This document shows positions 12,400 to 23,830 of a stretch of DNA of 64,000 nucleotides, piece after piece. The position numbers and the translations under genes were made by a program. A model generated the notes under the pieces. The model made no database searches and was not told where the DNA came from. It saw only the letters and a list, made by a program, of their open reading frames with translations. Position 1 is the stretch's first letter. Every line of letters starts with the position of its first letter. Source of the DNA: Trichopria drosophilae (lineage: Eukaryota > Arthropoda > Insecta > Hymenoptera > Diapriidae); contig CM059582.1 of NCBI GenBank assembly GCA_030407085.1, positions 23,325,001 through 23,389,000 of the forward strand, written 5' to 3'.

Positions 12400-13540
12400 A
12401 GAACACTGCCAAAAACTATGTACTACTTATATAGTTCCGTTCATGATCACAAAATAAATATTTATAAAAAATATTTAGGAAAATTGGGCCATTTCCAGTA
12501 ACTGCCTTGTTTTTATGCAGTTTTTCTATTAATCAAATACTAGTATAACATATCGGTTATTATCTAAACGAGAAAAAATGAGTAGTATACAATTGTATAT
12601 GAATTTCTCATTCGAGGAATTCTATAAAACTGTACAGACTATGTGCAGGTAAATTTGAACCGGCAACGTTCAGATTACAAACAGAAGCGTTTTGTGTTCG
12701 TGTTTATTTAATGTTTTTTTAAGATACGCAATAAATACGTAACAGGTGTAAAAGATTTATCGAAAATATATACAATTTCATAAAGTTACTAAGTAAAAAA
12801 TGGATAAAAATTATATAAAATAGGGAAACTGTGAAATGAAAATGACCATTTTTTTTTCAAAACTAACCTGGAAATAAATATCATTTCCTTTGTGAATATT
12901 TATTACTTATTACTAAGCATGTAAAAAAAAAGCAATAAAACAAACAGCGTATCTACATAAAACAATGGAAAATATGTGAAAGATATTTTAAGTATCTATG
13001 TCCCTATTTCACTCGATGGGAAACTACAAGAAGGATCAACAGAATCTGGAAACGATTCTTCTATCTGCAGATTAATCTCTTCACTTCTAGCCATTTTTTA
13101 ATAAATATATCAAAACTGGTACCAGGCACTTCTTAAAATATCGAGAAACTGAGAAACAGATCTGGGATCATTTTGTGCTTAACTTGCATTAGTATACTTG
13201 TGACTATTGGCGAAGTGATTCCGATGTATCTGATGCATGGAACGAAATTTCGACGGAATAATCAGTTCTTTTTCGGATTTTCCAGGAAAATCTTCGAATT
13301 TGCAGAAAACTGTCCATGGGAAGGAGTTCATCTTCATTGTGCATCAGTGCAAGTTTCGAAATTTCACCGGTGCTGTTTCTACTGTAATATACCGACCAAT
13401 GGGTCTTTTTATTTTATCCTGATTGTGGTGTTCAGCTAGAAAAATCGTTTCCTGATTTTGGGTATCTTTCATGTAGTTTTCCACTTCCCATAGAGTTTGA
13501 TGCATGTGCAAAGGCAAGTCCTTTCATATATTCTTAATTT
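12400..13540. other. No confirmed gene; possible retroelement debris
   Basis: A minus-strand stretch around 13100-13020 opens with ATGGCTAGAAGTGAAGAG and reads about 32 codons to a stop. Overlapping plus frames lie at 13173-13439. It adjoins the RT fragment that starts at 13540 and may be part of the same debris, but I recognise no domain. Confidence 0.3.
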
Positions 13541-14060
13541 CTCTATTTAAGAGGAATATATACATATGTTATTATGGGGCTGAAAGAATTTTCGTACTGC
13601 GAATTACGTGTTTAGTGTTGAAGATTCTGCAAATTGCGGGAAAAGCAACTTTGGCTGTTTGGAGTTCGTTTGAGATGCGTTTGTGTAATCAAGGTGGATA
13701 ACTAGATATTTAATCGACTTTTTGTAAGGATTGGCCTTAGGTAATATAATTGTTCAAAGTTTATTTCAAAGGAGTTTAAATCTAATTTTTGTGCCCTAGT
13801 AAGGTTTTGAAGAGAGTTCTGATTTTGTTGGATTAATTTATAGGTTCCACGTCAAGTAAAAATGATTAATCATATTTACTATATCTTCTAGAGAGTTTCA
13901 TATGGGTCTTAGTATCCAAAACGATGATTATAAGATCATCTCCGAAGGCCATTGAATTCGTATTGTTGGTGTTGAGTAAGTTAAGAATCATGAAATTGTA
14001 TATATTGAAGCAGACTGGATAAGTAATGACTGGAGGCCTTCTTCTATGGAGAAGATTAGA
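13540..14060 (-). pseudogene. Reverse transcriptase core fragment, decayed non-LTR retroelement
   Basis: Translating the minus strand from about 14050 gives a PQG-like start (RRPPVITYPVCFNIYNF), then AFGDDLIII, which corresponds to the YADD catalytic box of non-LTR reverse transcriptases. Further on come WNL(stop)INPTKSEL, the K-E/W-K-in-P block that follows the active site, and IKYLVIHLDY, the thumb motif. Frames shift and stops interrupt, so this is dead. It lies 3' of another element's tail (about 14105-14130) and supplies exactly the RT section that element lacks. Its thumb motif overlaps the one still present there, so it is more likely a second insertion than the missing piece moved. 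Confidence 0.65.
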
Positions 14061-14099
14061 GGTAATTGGGAAGAATTTTTTTTATTAGATAATTTAAAT

Positions 14100-14840
14100 G
14101 AGAGAATTTTATTTATTATTTAATCGTTTAAGGGTTATTTGCTTGTAGTTATTTACCATTCTTCTTCACAAATGTAAATAAAATTCTCGGCTTTAATACA
14201 GAAGTTTTGGTGGCCTTCTGTTACTGAAACAAATCACTTCAATTTTCTTCGCGTAAAGTACACTGCTATAAAACGTGAGCATTGTCTTGCATTACATTAC
14301 CGCGTGGACAAGCGGGTCTTCGATAAAGTTAACTCGTGCTAATGTTGATTTTAAATGATAGTCATTAGCACTTATTCTAACAACAAACGCAATAAATTCT
14401 CTTGATGGTTCCGTATTGTCAAGCAGCTTTACAGAGTCTTTATAGAAATTTTCGAATAAAATTGCTCCCTTTTATATCGAGCTTTTTTAAAAAGATTCTC
14501 TTCATCGTGGCATCCTTTGCAAGTTGATCCACAGCTTCATTCCCCGAAGTGCCCCTATGTGTAGTAATCCAATAGACTGTTATTATTTTCGCTGTTTTTA
14601 GTATCCTAAATTCATTACATTTTCTTTTCACCCCCAAGGTATATGGATTTACGTTAGCATTGATTTCCTGGTTTTGTAAAGCTTTAATCGCGCTGAGAGC
14701 ATCTGTATACAAATTAAAGTTATGTTGTTGGTGGTTTAAAGTCTCTAAACCCATTCTAGATATTCTCCTGTAAATATAGAAGCTCGGGGGTCCAATTTGA
14801 AGTTTTTGTAATATTTAATTTTTGACATGGACGCGCAGAA
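14100..14840 (-). pseudogene. RNase H and C-terminal cysteine region of a non-LTR retrotransposon
   Basis: A 104-codon open frame (14754-14440) carries the RNase H signature. YTDALSAI contains the second catalytic aspartate (residue 18), and WITTHRGTSGNEAVDQLAK has His66, Asn72 and Asp76. Just upstream, in another frame, ASIFTGEYLEW resembles the preceding SIFTAEL block, so a frameshift separates them. Downstream, RISANDYHLKSTLARV and then CPRGN...HVL.QC resemble the C-terminal zinc-knuckle of I/R1/LOA-type elements. A TAAATAATAAATAAA tract at about 14130-14100 looks like the 3' tail. This is the 3' end of the element whose RT is at 15893-17720. Confidence 0.75.
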
Positions 14841-15257
14841 GCCACTAATCTTTATTTTTTTAACCATTTTTGTGATATATTACGCTTAATTTCAGACATT
14901 AGTCATATAATCGGTCTTGAAGCATTCATATTAGTGAGAGGGCTGTTGTGTAGTTTACAGGCATTTTTAACATTCTCTTAAATAGATGTTGTTAAAATTT
15001 TACCGGCTGCTTTCTTCTCTTGAGAACGGGTTCCAATCAGTATTTGAGTTATGTATCGATTCTCAAATAGCACGCTTTATTCCATCAATATTCCTGGAAT
15101 ATTCCTTTGGAACATTGGGAATATTCCAAAGTAATATTCCATCCATAATCCAGGAATGTTCAAATGTCCTACGTTCGGAATATTCCCGTGGAATATTTCT
15201 GGAACATGAAAATAAATATTTTGGTTGCATTAAAATTAAATATTAAACAAAAAAATA

Positions 15258-15330
15258 CATCCCGAGTGGGACTCGAACCCTAGGTGGTTGCATAGAAACC
15301 CATGCTCAGAACGACTCAGCCACATATCCT
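15258..15330 (-). other. tRNA-like segment (minus copy)
   Basis: Read on the minus strand, this contains an A-box-like TGGCTGAGTCG, a putative anticodon arm (GCATG...TATGC) and a perfect B box GGTTCGAGTCC followed by CACTCGGGATG. The span is about 73 bases. No acceptor stem can pair, because the 5' side is AGGATAT and the 3' side CGGGATG. It is therefore a SINE-like or pseudo-tRNA module, not a working tRNA gene. Confidence 0.6.
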
Positions 15331-15684
15331 GTTGAAATAATTTGTAAGCATAAGCAATATCAGTTACCGCGATTTAAAGTTCATATATATTTCAGTTATT
15401 TCAGTTCATATTACAAAGTGATTTAATGCATTAGGCGTTAATATGCATAGTAAATAAAAGCGCTATGAAACTTAAGAAAATTCAAGAAAGCTCAAGGAGA
15501 AAGGTTTGAAAATCGGCGGACATGTTCGTAATATTCCAATATTCTAGCCTCACGCGTTGACAATAAGTCTATTCGATATGCATATTAGCGCCTAATTCGC
15601 TGAAACACTTCATAGACATGAACCTTTTTTTATTGAATCGCGATAAATATCATTATATTGCTTATGCTTGCAAATTATTTCAAC

Positions 15685-15758
15685 AGGATGTGCTGCTGAG
15701 TAGTTCTAAGCATGGGTTTCTATGCAGCGGCCTACGGTTCAAGTCCCACTCGGGATGC
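15685..15758 (+). other. tRNA-like segment (plus copy)
   Basis: Inverted partner of the segment at 15258-15330. B box GGTTCAAGTCC lies at 15736-15746 with the same anticodon-arm-like CATGGGTTTCTATG. Differences between the copies (GCCACATATCC versus GCAGCACATCC in the same orientation) show they have diverged. Confidence 0.6.
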
Positions 15759-15892
15759 ATTTTTTTGTTTAATATTTAATTTTAATGCAACCAAAATGTT
15801 TATTTTAATGTTCCAAAAATATTCCACAGGAATATTCCGAACGTAGGACATTTCAACATTCCAGGCACATGCATGGAATAAAGTGCGCTATT

Positions 15893-16483
15893 AGGGTTGA
15901 TGTTTACTCGAAGCTGCTTTTGAAAGGTACTTGTCTAGAAATTCAACACTGACTTCGAATTGCATTACTTTTTATTCTCCGAGAAGAATATTACTAGGTG
16001 TACTTATCCTGTAACCCATTGCCAACCTAATTGCGGAAAATTGTATCCGTTTTAGTTGCAGTTTGTGCTTGTACTTGTTTGGATAATAGATGTAGCAATT
16101 ATAATCCATTATTGCTCCACATCACTCCTCTTAAGTATTCCATTACATTCATTACTTTAACCCATTTTTGTCTTATCAAATTTAATGCGGTTTAGAATTG
16201 CTTATTACAGTCCAAGTGCATTCTAAGGAATAGTGCTGGAAAAGATTTCTTGACTTTTAACTGATAGAATTTAAAGTTGTAAAGATTTTTCTAGCTTTAA
16301 GTTGGTTTTAATGAAGTATAATGGATGGGTCTGTATGTTGTATTTAGGTAATTTATAGCGGTTTCTATCAAAACAGTATCGACCGCTTTTTGGAGATTAA
16401 TTAAGTATGACCCAGTCATGATTCCATTCGGAAGTCTGATAATAACGTTACAAAAAAGGGACTTTATTGCTGAAGTATTTTCT
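15893..16483 (-). pseudogene. RT palm (motif A) and thumb of the dead non-LTR element
   Basis: An open frame at 16491-16297 reads VIIRLPNG and then KAVDTV, the motif A aspartate region (KAFDTV in relatives). After about 16260 the frame gives MHLDCNK, RQKWVKVMNVMEYLRG and, further on, MDYNCYIY and RIQFSAIRLAMGYRISTPSN, the thumb and connection typical of this class. The PQG and YADD boxes that should lie between are absent, so the catalytic core is deleted at about 16250-16310. Stops and frame changes occur. Confidence 0.65.
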
Positions 16484-17120
16484 AATAGCACACTTCATTC
16501 CATCCATATTCCTGTAATATTCCTTTGGAATATTGGAAGTATTTCAAAGTAATATTGCATCTATATTCCAGAAACATAGAAATGTCCACCGTTTGAAATA
16601 TTCCTTTGGAATAATCCAGGAACACTCTTGTGGAATATTCCAGGAACATTCTTGTGGAATATTCCAGGAACATTCCTTTGGAATATTCCGGAAACATTCC
16701 TTTAGAATATTCCAGGAACATTGAAATATTCTGTATTTAAAATGTTATAAACAATATACATTTTGTTAGAATATTCCAAAAACAATCAAATAATATAGAC
16801 GAAATAATAATGCAAAATGAATGAATATCATTTTTTAAGCTGATTTCAGGATATTTCATTGAGGTGTCACATTTATTAAATGATTTCCTAAAAATGTAGT
16901 AGGTAATTGTTAAAAATACAAGTATGTGTTCATTGTTTATAATCCCACTACATTAATTGATGGAGTTTTTAAAATATTCGAATAAAATGCTCAATCTGCA
17001 ATAATTAATAATATTTATGATGTAGAATATTTGAATGTTCCTGGAATACGGGTGGAATATTACTGTGGAATATTTCCAAAGGAATGTTTTGGAAATGTGG
17101 ATGGAATAAAGTGTGCTATT
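16484..17120. mobile_element. GGAATATTCC element, second copy, with 24-bp tandem array
   Basis: Ends AATAGCACACTTCATTCCATCC and, in reverse complement, AATAGCACACTTTATTCCATCC. Inside is an array of about five 24-bp units (GGAATATTCCAGGAACATTC-like) at roughly 16605-16722. The array explains the repetitive open frames on both strands (GIFQEHSC on plus, MFLEYSKG on minus). It interrupts the retroelement between the RT fingers (right) and motif A (left). No tRNA-like segment, unlike the copy at 15067. Confidence 0.75.
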
Positions 17121-17720
17121 GGGATGATTTGTTGCAGAGGAATCCAAACTGATTGTTAGGGATGATATGGTTGTTGGCACAGAATTCCAATAATAGAATG
17201 CTAACTTATCTTTTCAGGACAGATGGAATTTTTGTTAATACGATTTTCGAATTCTCCATATTTTTCATATATTTAATATCTACAATTAACATTCTTAACA
17301 TTTTTATGGAAAATGTGTTTTCTAAAAAGTCTCGGGAATCAATATGATTTCGACAGACGGCGCTTGAAACTATTGTAGTCGTGTTGAAGTGTTTAAATGC
17401 TAGTTACTATCAGTTGCTATAAAAGGTCATAAGCCCGCCAAATTTGATTAGAATTTCAAGGATTTCTCCGGAATATGGTGGTAGACTTGACAGGGTTTTT
17501 ATCTTTTTTAGGGATGACTTAGCAGTCATTCAGAAGCAGAGGTTAATTATACTATTGCTACAAACAATTTTTAGGCTATTTAATACTTTGATTGGTAGAT
17601 ATTTCAATATGATTCCGGATATTTCATCTATATTGGTTCCAATGATGTTTTCTCCGGATGGTTTCTTAATATGGTTTGAAAGTCTTAATGGATCGTAAAA
17701 GGAGAGTTATCTGAGGGGGA
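17121..17720 (-). pseudogene. RT N-terminal fingers of the dead non-LTR element
   Basis: The minus strand reads YDPLRLSNHIKKPSG, then DEISGIILKYLPIKVLNSL and a NSIINLCF block. This is the start of the RT domain in non-LTR elements (the 'ii..lp.kal..l..ifN' block before the WK.A motif). Near the left boundary HIIPNNQFGF resembles the QFGFR box. Homology fades at about 17720, so the element is 5' truncated. With 15893-16483 and 14100-14840 it makes one ~2.2-kb remnant once the two nested elements are discounted. Confidence 0.6.
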
Positions 17721-17724
17721 TTAG

Positions 17725-18299
17725 ATTTTACTTTTTTTCTTCTCTTCTTTCTACAGTGTAACCAGTAATATAATTCTGAGTGTTTTGCAATTTTTACTAA
17801 TAAAAAGTGCGAAGAAAGGAAAAATATGCGATGTACGTTATATAATAAATAAGTAATTAAACAATCGTAAATATTTTTCTGTGTAAATTACGTAACATAT
17901 TGAAAGTCGTGTTTTGAATGGTAAATAACATTCGAACATTTCGAACGCAAATTTTGCGTGCGACTGGAATATTGATTTTTTTTAGAACCTTGCGGAGCAG
18001 TGTGTAGTTGCCGAACATGGTAATCCAATCGTCTCACACAATCATTTACGTGTCAGCCATTTTCTACTGTATATCTCATCTGGTCAAATGGGTTTCCTGA
18101 CTACTTGAACCGCCTCGCGATGTAATCTCATTCAATCTTACTTGCCTCACATAAATCGAATAACTTCAAGGGAAGATGACTAGCTCTATTTTTACATTAT
18201 TCTAACGTTGCTACATTTAAAGGTATAGAGATGACTGTCTGGAAATAGTCTGAAATTGTATTTATTTGCTATTTCTTTTTTGTTATTATGAAGTTTCAA
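17725..18299. other. No gene seen
   Basis: Moderately AT-rich, with no supported frame or repeat terminus. Confidence 0.4.
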
Positions 18300-19320
18300 T
18301 TAACCCCTTGACTGTGCTTGTCATATATAGAAGACATGAAAAATAATGCAGTAAAAAAATTAATGGTGCATAAAACATTTTTAAGGGAAGGTTACTGGGA
18401 TTTTTGTGGTCGCTGAACACGAATCTGTAGTTAATATTTACACATTTTTAAAAACTAATTTAATATGGCGCCTGCAAAATGTAAGAACTTTGTAAAATTT
18501 CAAAAGTTCGCTTTTCCAGAATAGGTATGTACATTTGTTGTTAATTCAAATAAAAAACAACACATGTTTTTTTTTTGATAATTTCATGAGTATCCGCATA
18601 TAAATTTGTTCAAAATTCAAAATGGCGGTCGAAAATGTTTTGGTTTTTAGTGATTTTGGGATCGTTATAAAGTATTTTTCAGAATAGTGTTTTTTTTTGT
18701 AATAACGGTATATATCTAATGTTCCTACTTAATCTGTGAATGAATTATTTTGTCTTATAACGAGCAGATTATGTTGGAGACAGCATTAAATTTAATTATC
18801 TCTAACAAGCTTTTTTTCTCTAAATTTTTGAAGATTATTCGACTGTAATAGAAAGGCTCAATTCCCAATGCATCAAATTTCGTAGGTTTGTCGTCTTTTT
18901 TTTTTAAATTAATGCCAATCTAAAAAAAATCCCAAAAATAACATTTTTATCATCATTATGAAAGTTTCATTTTTTCAAATATATTTTCGATAACTCCTAA
19001 TATGACAAACTCTTAGTTATTATACTAAGAATCATTTAGTACTAAACAACATAGCACCGATTTAAAAATCATTTTTCATTGTTCGAGGGTAAATTCAAAA
19101 TATTTACATATAAATATATAACTGCCATTTTGGTTTCTGAAAGTCCGATAACTGGTTCCTAATAAGTAGCCCTATTGTATTTCGAAAATTTGATAACAGA
19201 TTCGTGACCTGCGACCAAAAAAACATGCGGTTATGATCATCTATCAAATACCGTGGGCCGGATCCCTCTCCTAAGTTTTGGCACAGATTCTGATTTTCGC
19301 CGACACAGCGAAGGGGTTAA
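18300..19320. mobile_element. piggyBac-like non-autonomous element, complete, 1.0 kb
   Basis: Flanked by TTAA on both sides (18300-18303, 19317-19320). The left end reads CCCCTTGACTGTG and the right end in reverse complement CCCCTTCGCTGTG. TTAA target duplications with CCCTT-type ends are the hallmark of piggyBac-type elements. The interior contains gtggtcgctgaacacgaatctg, tttaatatggcgcc and caaaatggcgg modules and their complements. No transposase frame is present. Confidence 0.75.
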
Positions 19321-19324
19321 ATTT

Positions 19325-22300
19325 CGCCATCTCGCTTGAGTTCATTATGTTTACTTTTTTTACGACTAATATTTATAGCTATTGTGATTAGAGTTGGTTC
19401 TATACTTTTATGAGATTTTTAACCACTTTATCTTGTAAAGTTAGAAGCCTCGTATGCATATCTTTGAAAACAAACGAGGATAACATACAATTATATCTCC
19501 GATTTTTTTAAAATAAATCCAAATTTCCTCATTTTAACAAATTCTTAACTATATGTAAATATTCAAATTAGTGTAATAATTAACAATGTAAATAGTTTTG
19601 TAGTTATTAATTCTTTCGATTACAAATAGAACATAATTACGTATTTCGATCTATTCATTTTAACGAATCATTTTACATCTAAAACGTTTCATTCACCTTT
19701 TTCTTAAATCTAGGTCAAATACACTATTTCAAACAGGAAAAACCTTTTGCTGCAGTATCACCAAAGCTGTCGCTAAGGGACCGACAAAACTGTTTACAGT
19801 ATTCTTTTTAAGATCCAGCTGTTATATTCTTCCAAGAAATCTTCAAAAGTCTCTAGCAGTAAGTAGAAATGGCCATTAAAATGATTATTGTGGAATTTTG
19901 AGGAGAAATACTTGACCTGCTTAACAATGATAACTAAAAACTGCGTAGAAAACACATTCTTATTTCAATATCTTTTCTGACAATGGAATAATAATTCTGA
20001 AACATTATTACAAATTGTGACAATTTCTGGTGGAATAAAAATCGAATAATGTAATGAAATTTTCTTAAAATATAATAAACTGAATATTTTTAAGTAAACA
20101 TTTTCACTACATATCATATGGAAGTTAATACATCACGGATTGTAAGTTGTTATAATTTATATTACGTAATTATAAAGTAAATATATATATTTTTGGATAT
20201 AAACTGAATAATATAAATACATGGAAAAAATCATGAGTAGAGTTTGCCAAACTTAGTTTAGTAAAATTTCCTGAGTCTCATTTAAAAGCAAAATTTATCG
20301 AAGAATATAAATAAATAGTATTCTAGCCGTTATCTAATAATTATGTAAATGATGTTTAATCACAGATTAACCAAAAACTAGGCTAGATATTCTATAACAG
20401 CACTCACAAGAAAATTGACACCAGTTATATTAAATATAAAAATTATCTGAATTTGTTTACTTGGAAAAGATTTTAATACATCATTGGTGTTAATCAAGCA
20501 TTTAAAATATAAATTCCAGATAAACTGCAGAAAATTAGGATTGTTTTTTTAATTATTTTTATTAACAATAATTACTCAACTTTTTCGGTAAATTTTACTG
20601 AAGTTCTAGGTAGAATGTACTAATTATTATTTTCTGTTTCTACTGTTCAGTCTTTTTATTATTAAAAAATTGGGAAACAATATAATTTTAGTAATTCATC
20701 ATTACTTGATATTCTCTAAAAATATTACAATCGTTAAAATGCACCCTACATTCAACTCAATAATATTTGTATAATAATTGATATAAAATTAAAAGAGTGA
20801 GGAAATGCAGATTTAAAAATATTATAACTTGATATGTTAAATTTAGTACATTTTCATACGTGATTTAATCGAAAAACTCATATTTTAAATAATTCCTTCA
20901 ATGTATGTTAATTTTAATCAATATTTTTTAATTCATATATGAATATTAATTTTTTACAACAGTTCTGTTTTAAAATGCCCGGAATAATTATTTTTAAAGC
21001 GCCATTGAGAAGCATATATTTATATTTCCATTTAATATTATTATGAAGGAAAATTTTTGTAATGTATTTAGTTCTTAATTAAACCTTAACCTTTATTGCT
21101 TTGAAACATTTTGTTTTATTTTAAAACATTTGAAATATTTTTATACCATAAAATAAGGACAAGATATAAACATGCTAAAATATTTTGAATTTCAGAGAAT
21201 TATGAAATACTTTCACAGCACGTTGGAACATTTTTACGACATAAAGCTAGAAAATTAGGAAATTCTCATGATGTTCTGTTTTCATTGATTTTTATGGCGA
21301 GATTTCTTCACATATGAGAAAATATGACCACACGAACACATGCATACGGTGAATAAATACGCAATGTCAATATTCTAAAGTAAATATTCGTAACAATTCA
21401 AATATAGCAGACAGTATACAAAAACAGTGCGTCACAATTTTATGAAACTGACAGATATTATTTCACGTATGCATTTATTATATATGGATATTGTTTTTAG
21501 GATTTAATTAGCAACAGAAAGTCTGTAATATTACTTTTTGACACTTTATTTGTTATGTTATAGTGTCAGTAAATATGTTGTGTGTAAGCTAAGCATTTGA
21601 CTTACTTTCCGACTGAAGAGCAAATATCAAACAATTATACAGATAAATGATTAAATATAGTCAAAACACTAGTGTATATTTTCTGTTCTTATTTATTACC
21701 AATATAATTTAGGATTCGAAATATATTTTCTATAAAAGTATTAAAATCTCCATAACAAAAATAGAACCTAAAGCTATTCGTATTCTTATATATTTTACTC
21801 TTTAAAACAGTGAAATTATTTTTCTCAGTCGAATGTGCTATAAATTCCCTGAGAAATAAAGTTTTATACAAGTTTATTGCAACTGTTTTTCTTAGCAGTA
21901 AAAGTACATTTATATGTATAATTAACAGAATAACTTTACAAACCTATACATATATATATATATATAATTATGTAATTAGACATGAATTTGATTTTTCCAC
22001 CTACGATCAATATTTTAACTATGAAATGACTGACTGCGAATTTGTGTAATAATAGAAATATAAGATTTCGATACTAATTGTGTTAAAAATATCAAGCAAT
22101 CAATTATTTTTGCAAGTATCAAAGAACACTTCATGTGTAAAGTGGAAACTTTGTAAAAGCTCTAGAGAATGTTTAAAAATAAACCATTATTGAATTCCTC
22201 TGGGTGGATATTATTTTGTAAGTCATTCATCATTCTTGATTTTGTAAATTTAAAACTTTATATATTTAATATAAGAAACGATAAATTTGAGTAAAATAAT

Positions 22301-22620
22301 ATAATAAAACAATACAATAAAGAAGAAGAATATAAATTGCTATTAAATTGATAGCAAAATCCAATTCGTTAAACTTTTGAGTCGTTTTTTAATTACTAGT
22401 AAAGTGGATATTATTAGTGTTAAAGTGTATCCATTATTCGCACGCAAATGAATGCGGAAAATTGGCTGCATGCGGAAAACAAACGACTTACGGGAATATT
22501 ATTTTGCGCACTCCTTTCCGTACGAAATATTGAACTTTTCTCACACGGTTAGGCAAAATTGTATACCCAACAGTGCTCTATGAGACAGGTCTATAAAAAA
22601 GGGAGTCTTGGATGTTGTTA
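19325..22620. other. Very AT-rich DNA, no gene seen
   Basis: Only chance frames. A (TA)n run lies at about 21947-21965. Nothing else is supported. Confidence 0.45.
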
Positions 22621-22625
22621 GGAAG

Positions 22626-23396
22626 CTGTGGGTCATATCCGACGTAATTGTGCGCTAAGAATCCGAACCCTAAGTCAGAATTGGTCCGTCACGTCAGGAT
22701 TTGAGATATTTGAGGTTATGTACTCGAAAAACGTATTATTTTGCTATGTTTCAGGTTACATACAGGATGCAACAATTTTGTTTAGTCTTCTATACTATTC
22801 GCATCTTTTAGTACTACCTTTACCCTTGAAAATGAGGTTTTATTCGATCATCTACGATTCTTTCCTACAAAGTTACGGCCAGTTTGAAACTACGAGATAT
22901 TTCCCACTATTGACATGAGCATATGCTTTAAATATTTTAAGACAGATATTTTTTAATGGTATCTTCATTTAAAAATTCGTACTTGTGATATTTGGTGTTG
23001 CCAAATACCAATTTCAAGTCAAGATATTAAAATTTTTAATTCAAGAAGACGGAATTAAAATTGAATTTGACCTTGAGCTTGTTCTCCAAAGACATTTCAG
23101 GATAAATTTGTTTATATGTAAATCGTAATTTTAAATTAGCGTATCTTGATGAAGAAAAGTCGTAATTCATTTCTGCGCCTCTCATATGAAAGAAAAAGAG
23201 TAGTACCATAATATGATCCAATGAAAAGAAAACTCATAAAGATGTTGTGTCTTCTGTACACAACCTCAAAAATAGCAAAAGATCGCGTTTTTCGCGCACA
23301 TACCATCAAATATCTGGAAATCCTGACGTTGGTCGGCCACACTGACTTAGGATTCGGATTCTATGCACAAAATTACGACGGAAATGACCCACAACA
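22626..23396. repeat. Inverted repeat pair with ~140-bp arms
   Basis: The left arm (about 22626-22765) reads CTGTGGGTCATATCCGACGTAATTGTGC. The right arm (about 23255-23396), in reverse complement, reads TTGTGGGTCATTTCCGTCGTAATTTTGTGC. Both continue through AAGAATCCGAA-CCTAAGTCAG, CGTCAGGATTT...AGATATTTGA and GAGGTT-type phrases. The spacer is about 490 bases. Frames of 68-96 codons on each strand are translations of the arms and not genes. Element ends are not defined. Confidence 0.6.
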
Positions 23397-23599
23397 AATC
23401 AAAATCATGTTGACCTGTGTAATAGTTGATCCCGCACTATTTTCCCCACTTGTTACATAATGTACTATTTTATTCATTATTGTATAGACTCTTACATATC
23501 TATTTCATGATTAACTAATGAAAAGAAAAAAAGCGCACTGCAAAAATGCTGCCAAAAACTTTCGCAGCACATGTACATAAATTCTTCAAAATGTATATC

Positions 23600-23830
23600 T
23601 ACAGGGTATCCGAATCTGGGTGACAATACTTCAGGGGGTTATTCTCCATGATATTTCAAACGAAAAAGTCCTATACCAAAATTGGATCTGAGGCTCAGAA
23701 TTTGAGTGACGACCCATTGAAGATTAGAACAAGAAATTTCCTTTTTTGCAGTAACTCGGCTCTCTTTTAAGTTATTTCAACGAATGAGGGCTCATTTTCC
23801 ACCTTTTTTTAAGCCCTACAATTCATCCCT
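23600..23830 (+). mobile_element. Relic end of a Tc1-mariner-type element
   Basis: TA followed by CAGGGTATCCGAATCTGGGTGACAATACTTCAGGGGG. The TA-CAGGGT(G/A)TCC start is the same class of terminus as the complete mariner at 49612. No matching opposite end lies within several kilobases, so only one end survives. Confidence 0.5.

Larger units (their letters stand above)
15067..15892. mobile_element. Palindromic GGAATATTCC element with inverted tRNA-like segments
   Basis: The ends are inverted: AATAGCACGCTTTATTCC on the left, and AATAGCGCACTTTATTCC from the right end read in reverse complement. Two arms of roughly 240-290 bases are inverted copies, sharing GTCCTACGTTCGGAATATTCC, a TTGCATTAAAATTAAATATTAAACAAAAAAAT block, the tRNA-like segment and AATAATTTG(T/C)AAGCATAAGCAATAT. 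The loop is about 300 bases. It is nested in the non-LTR retroelement: thumb-domain coding lies right of it and the RNase H side lies left of it. It shares its termini with the element at 16484-17120. The 86-codon plus frame at 14986-15246 crosses the boundary and is not a gene. Confidence 0.75.

Noticed and set aside
15258..15758. Two functional tRNA genes
   Set aside because: A and B boxes are present, but no acceptor stem can form and the copies lie inside an inverted transposable element.
16482..16724. Repetitive peptides on both strands (GIFQEHSC, MFLEYSKG)
   Set aside because: Explained by the 24-bp palindromic tandem array.
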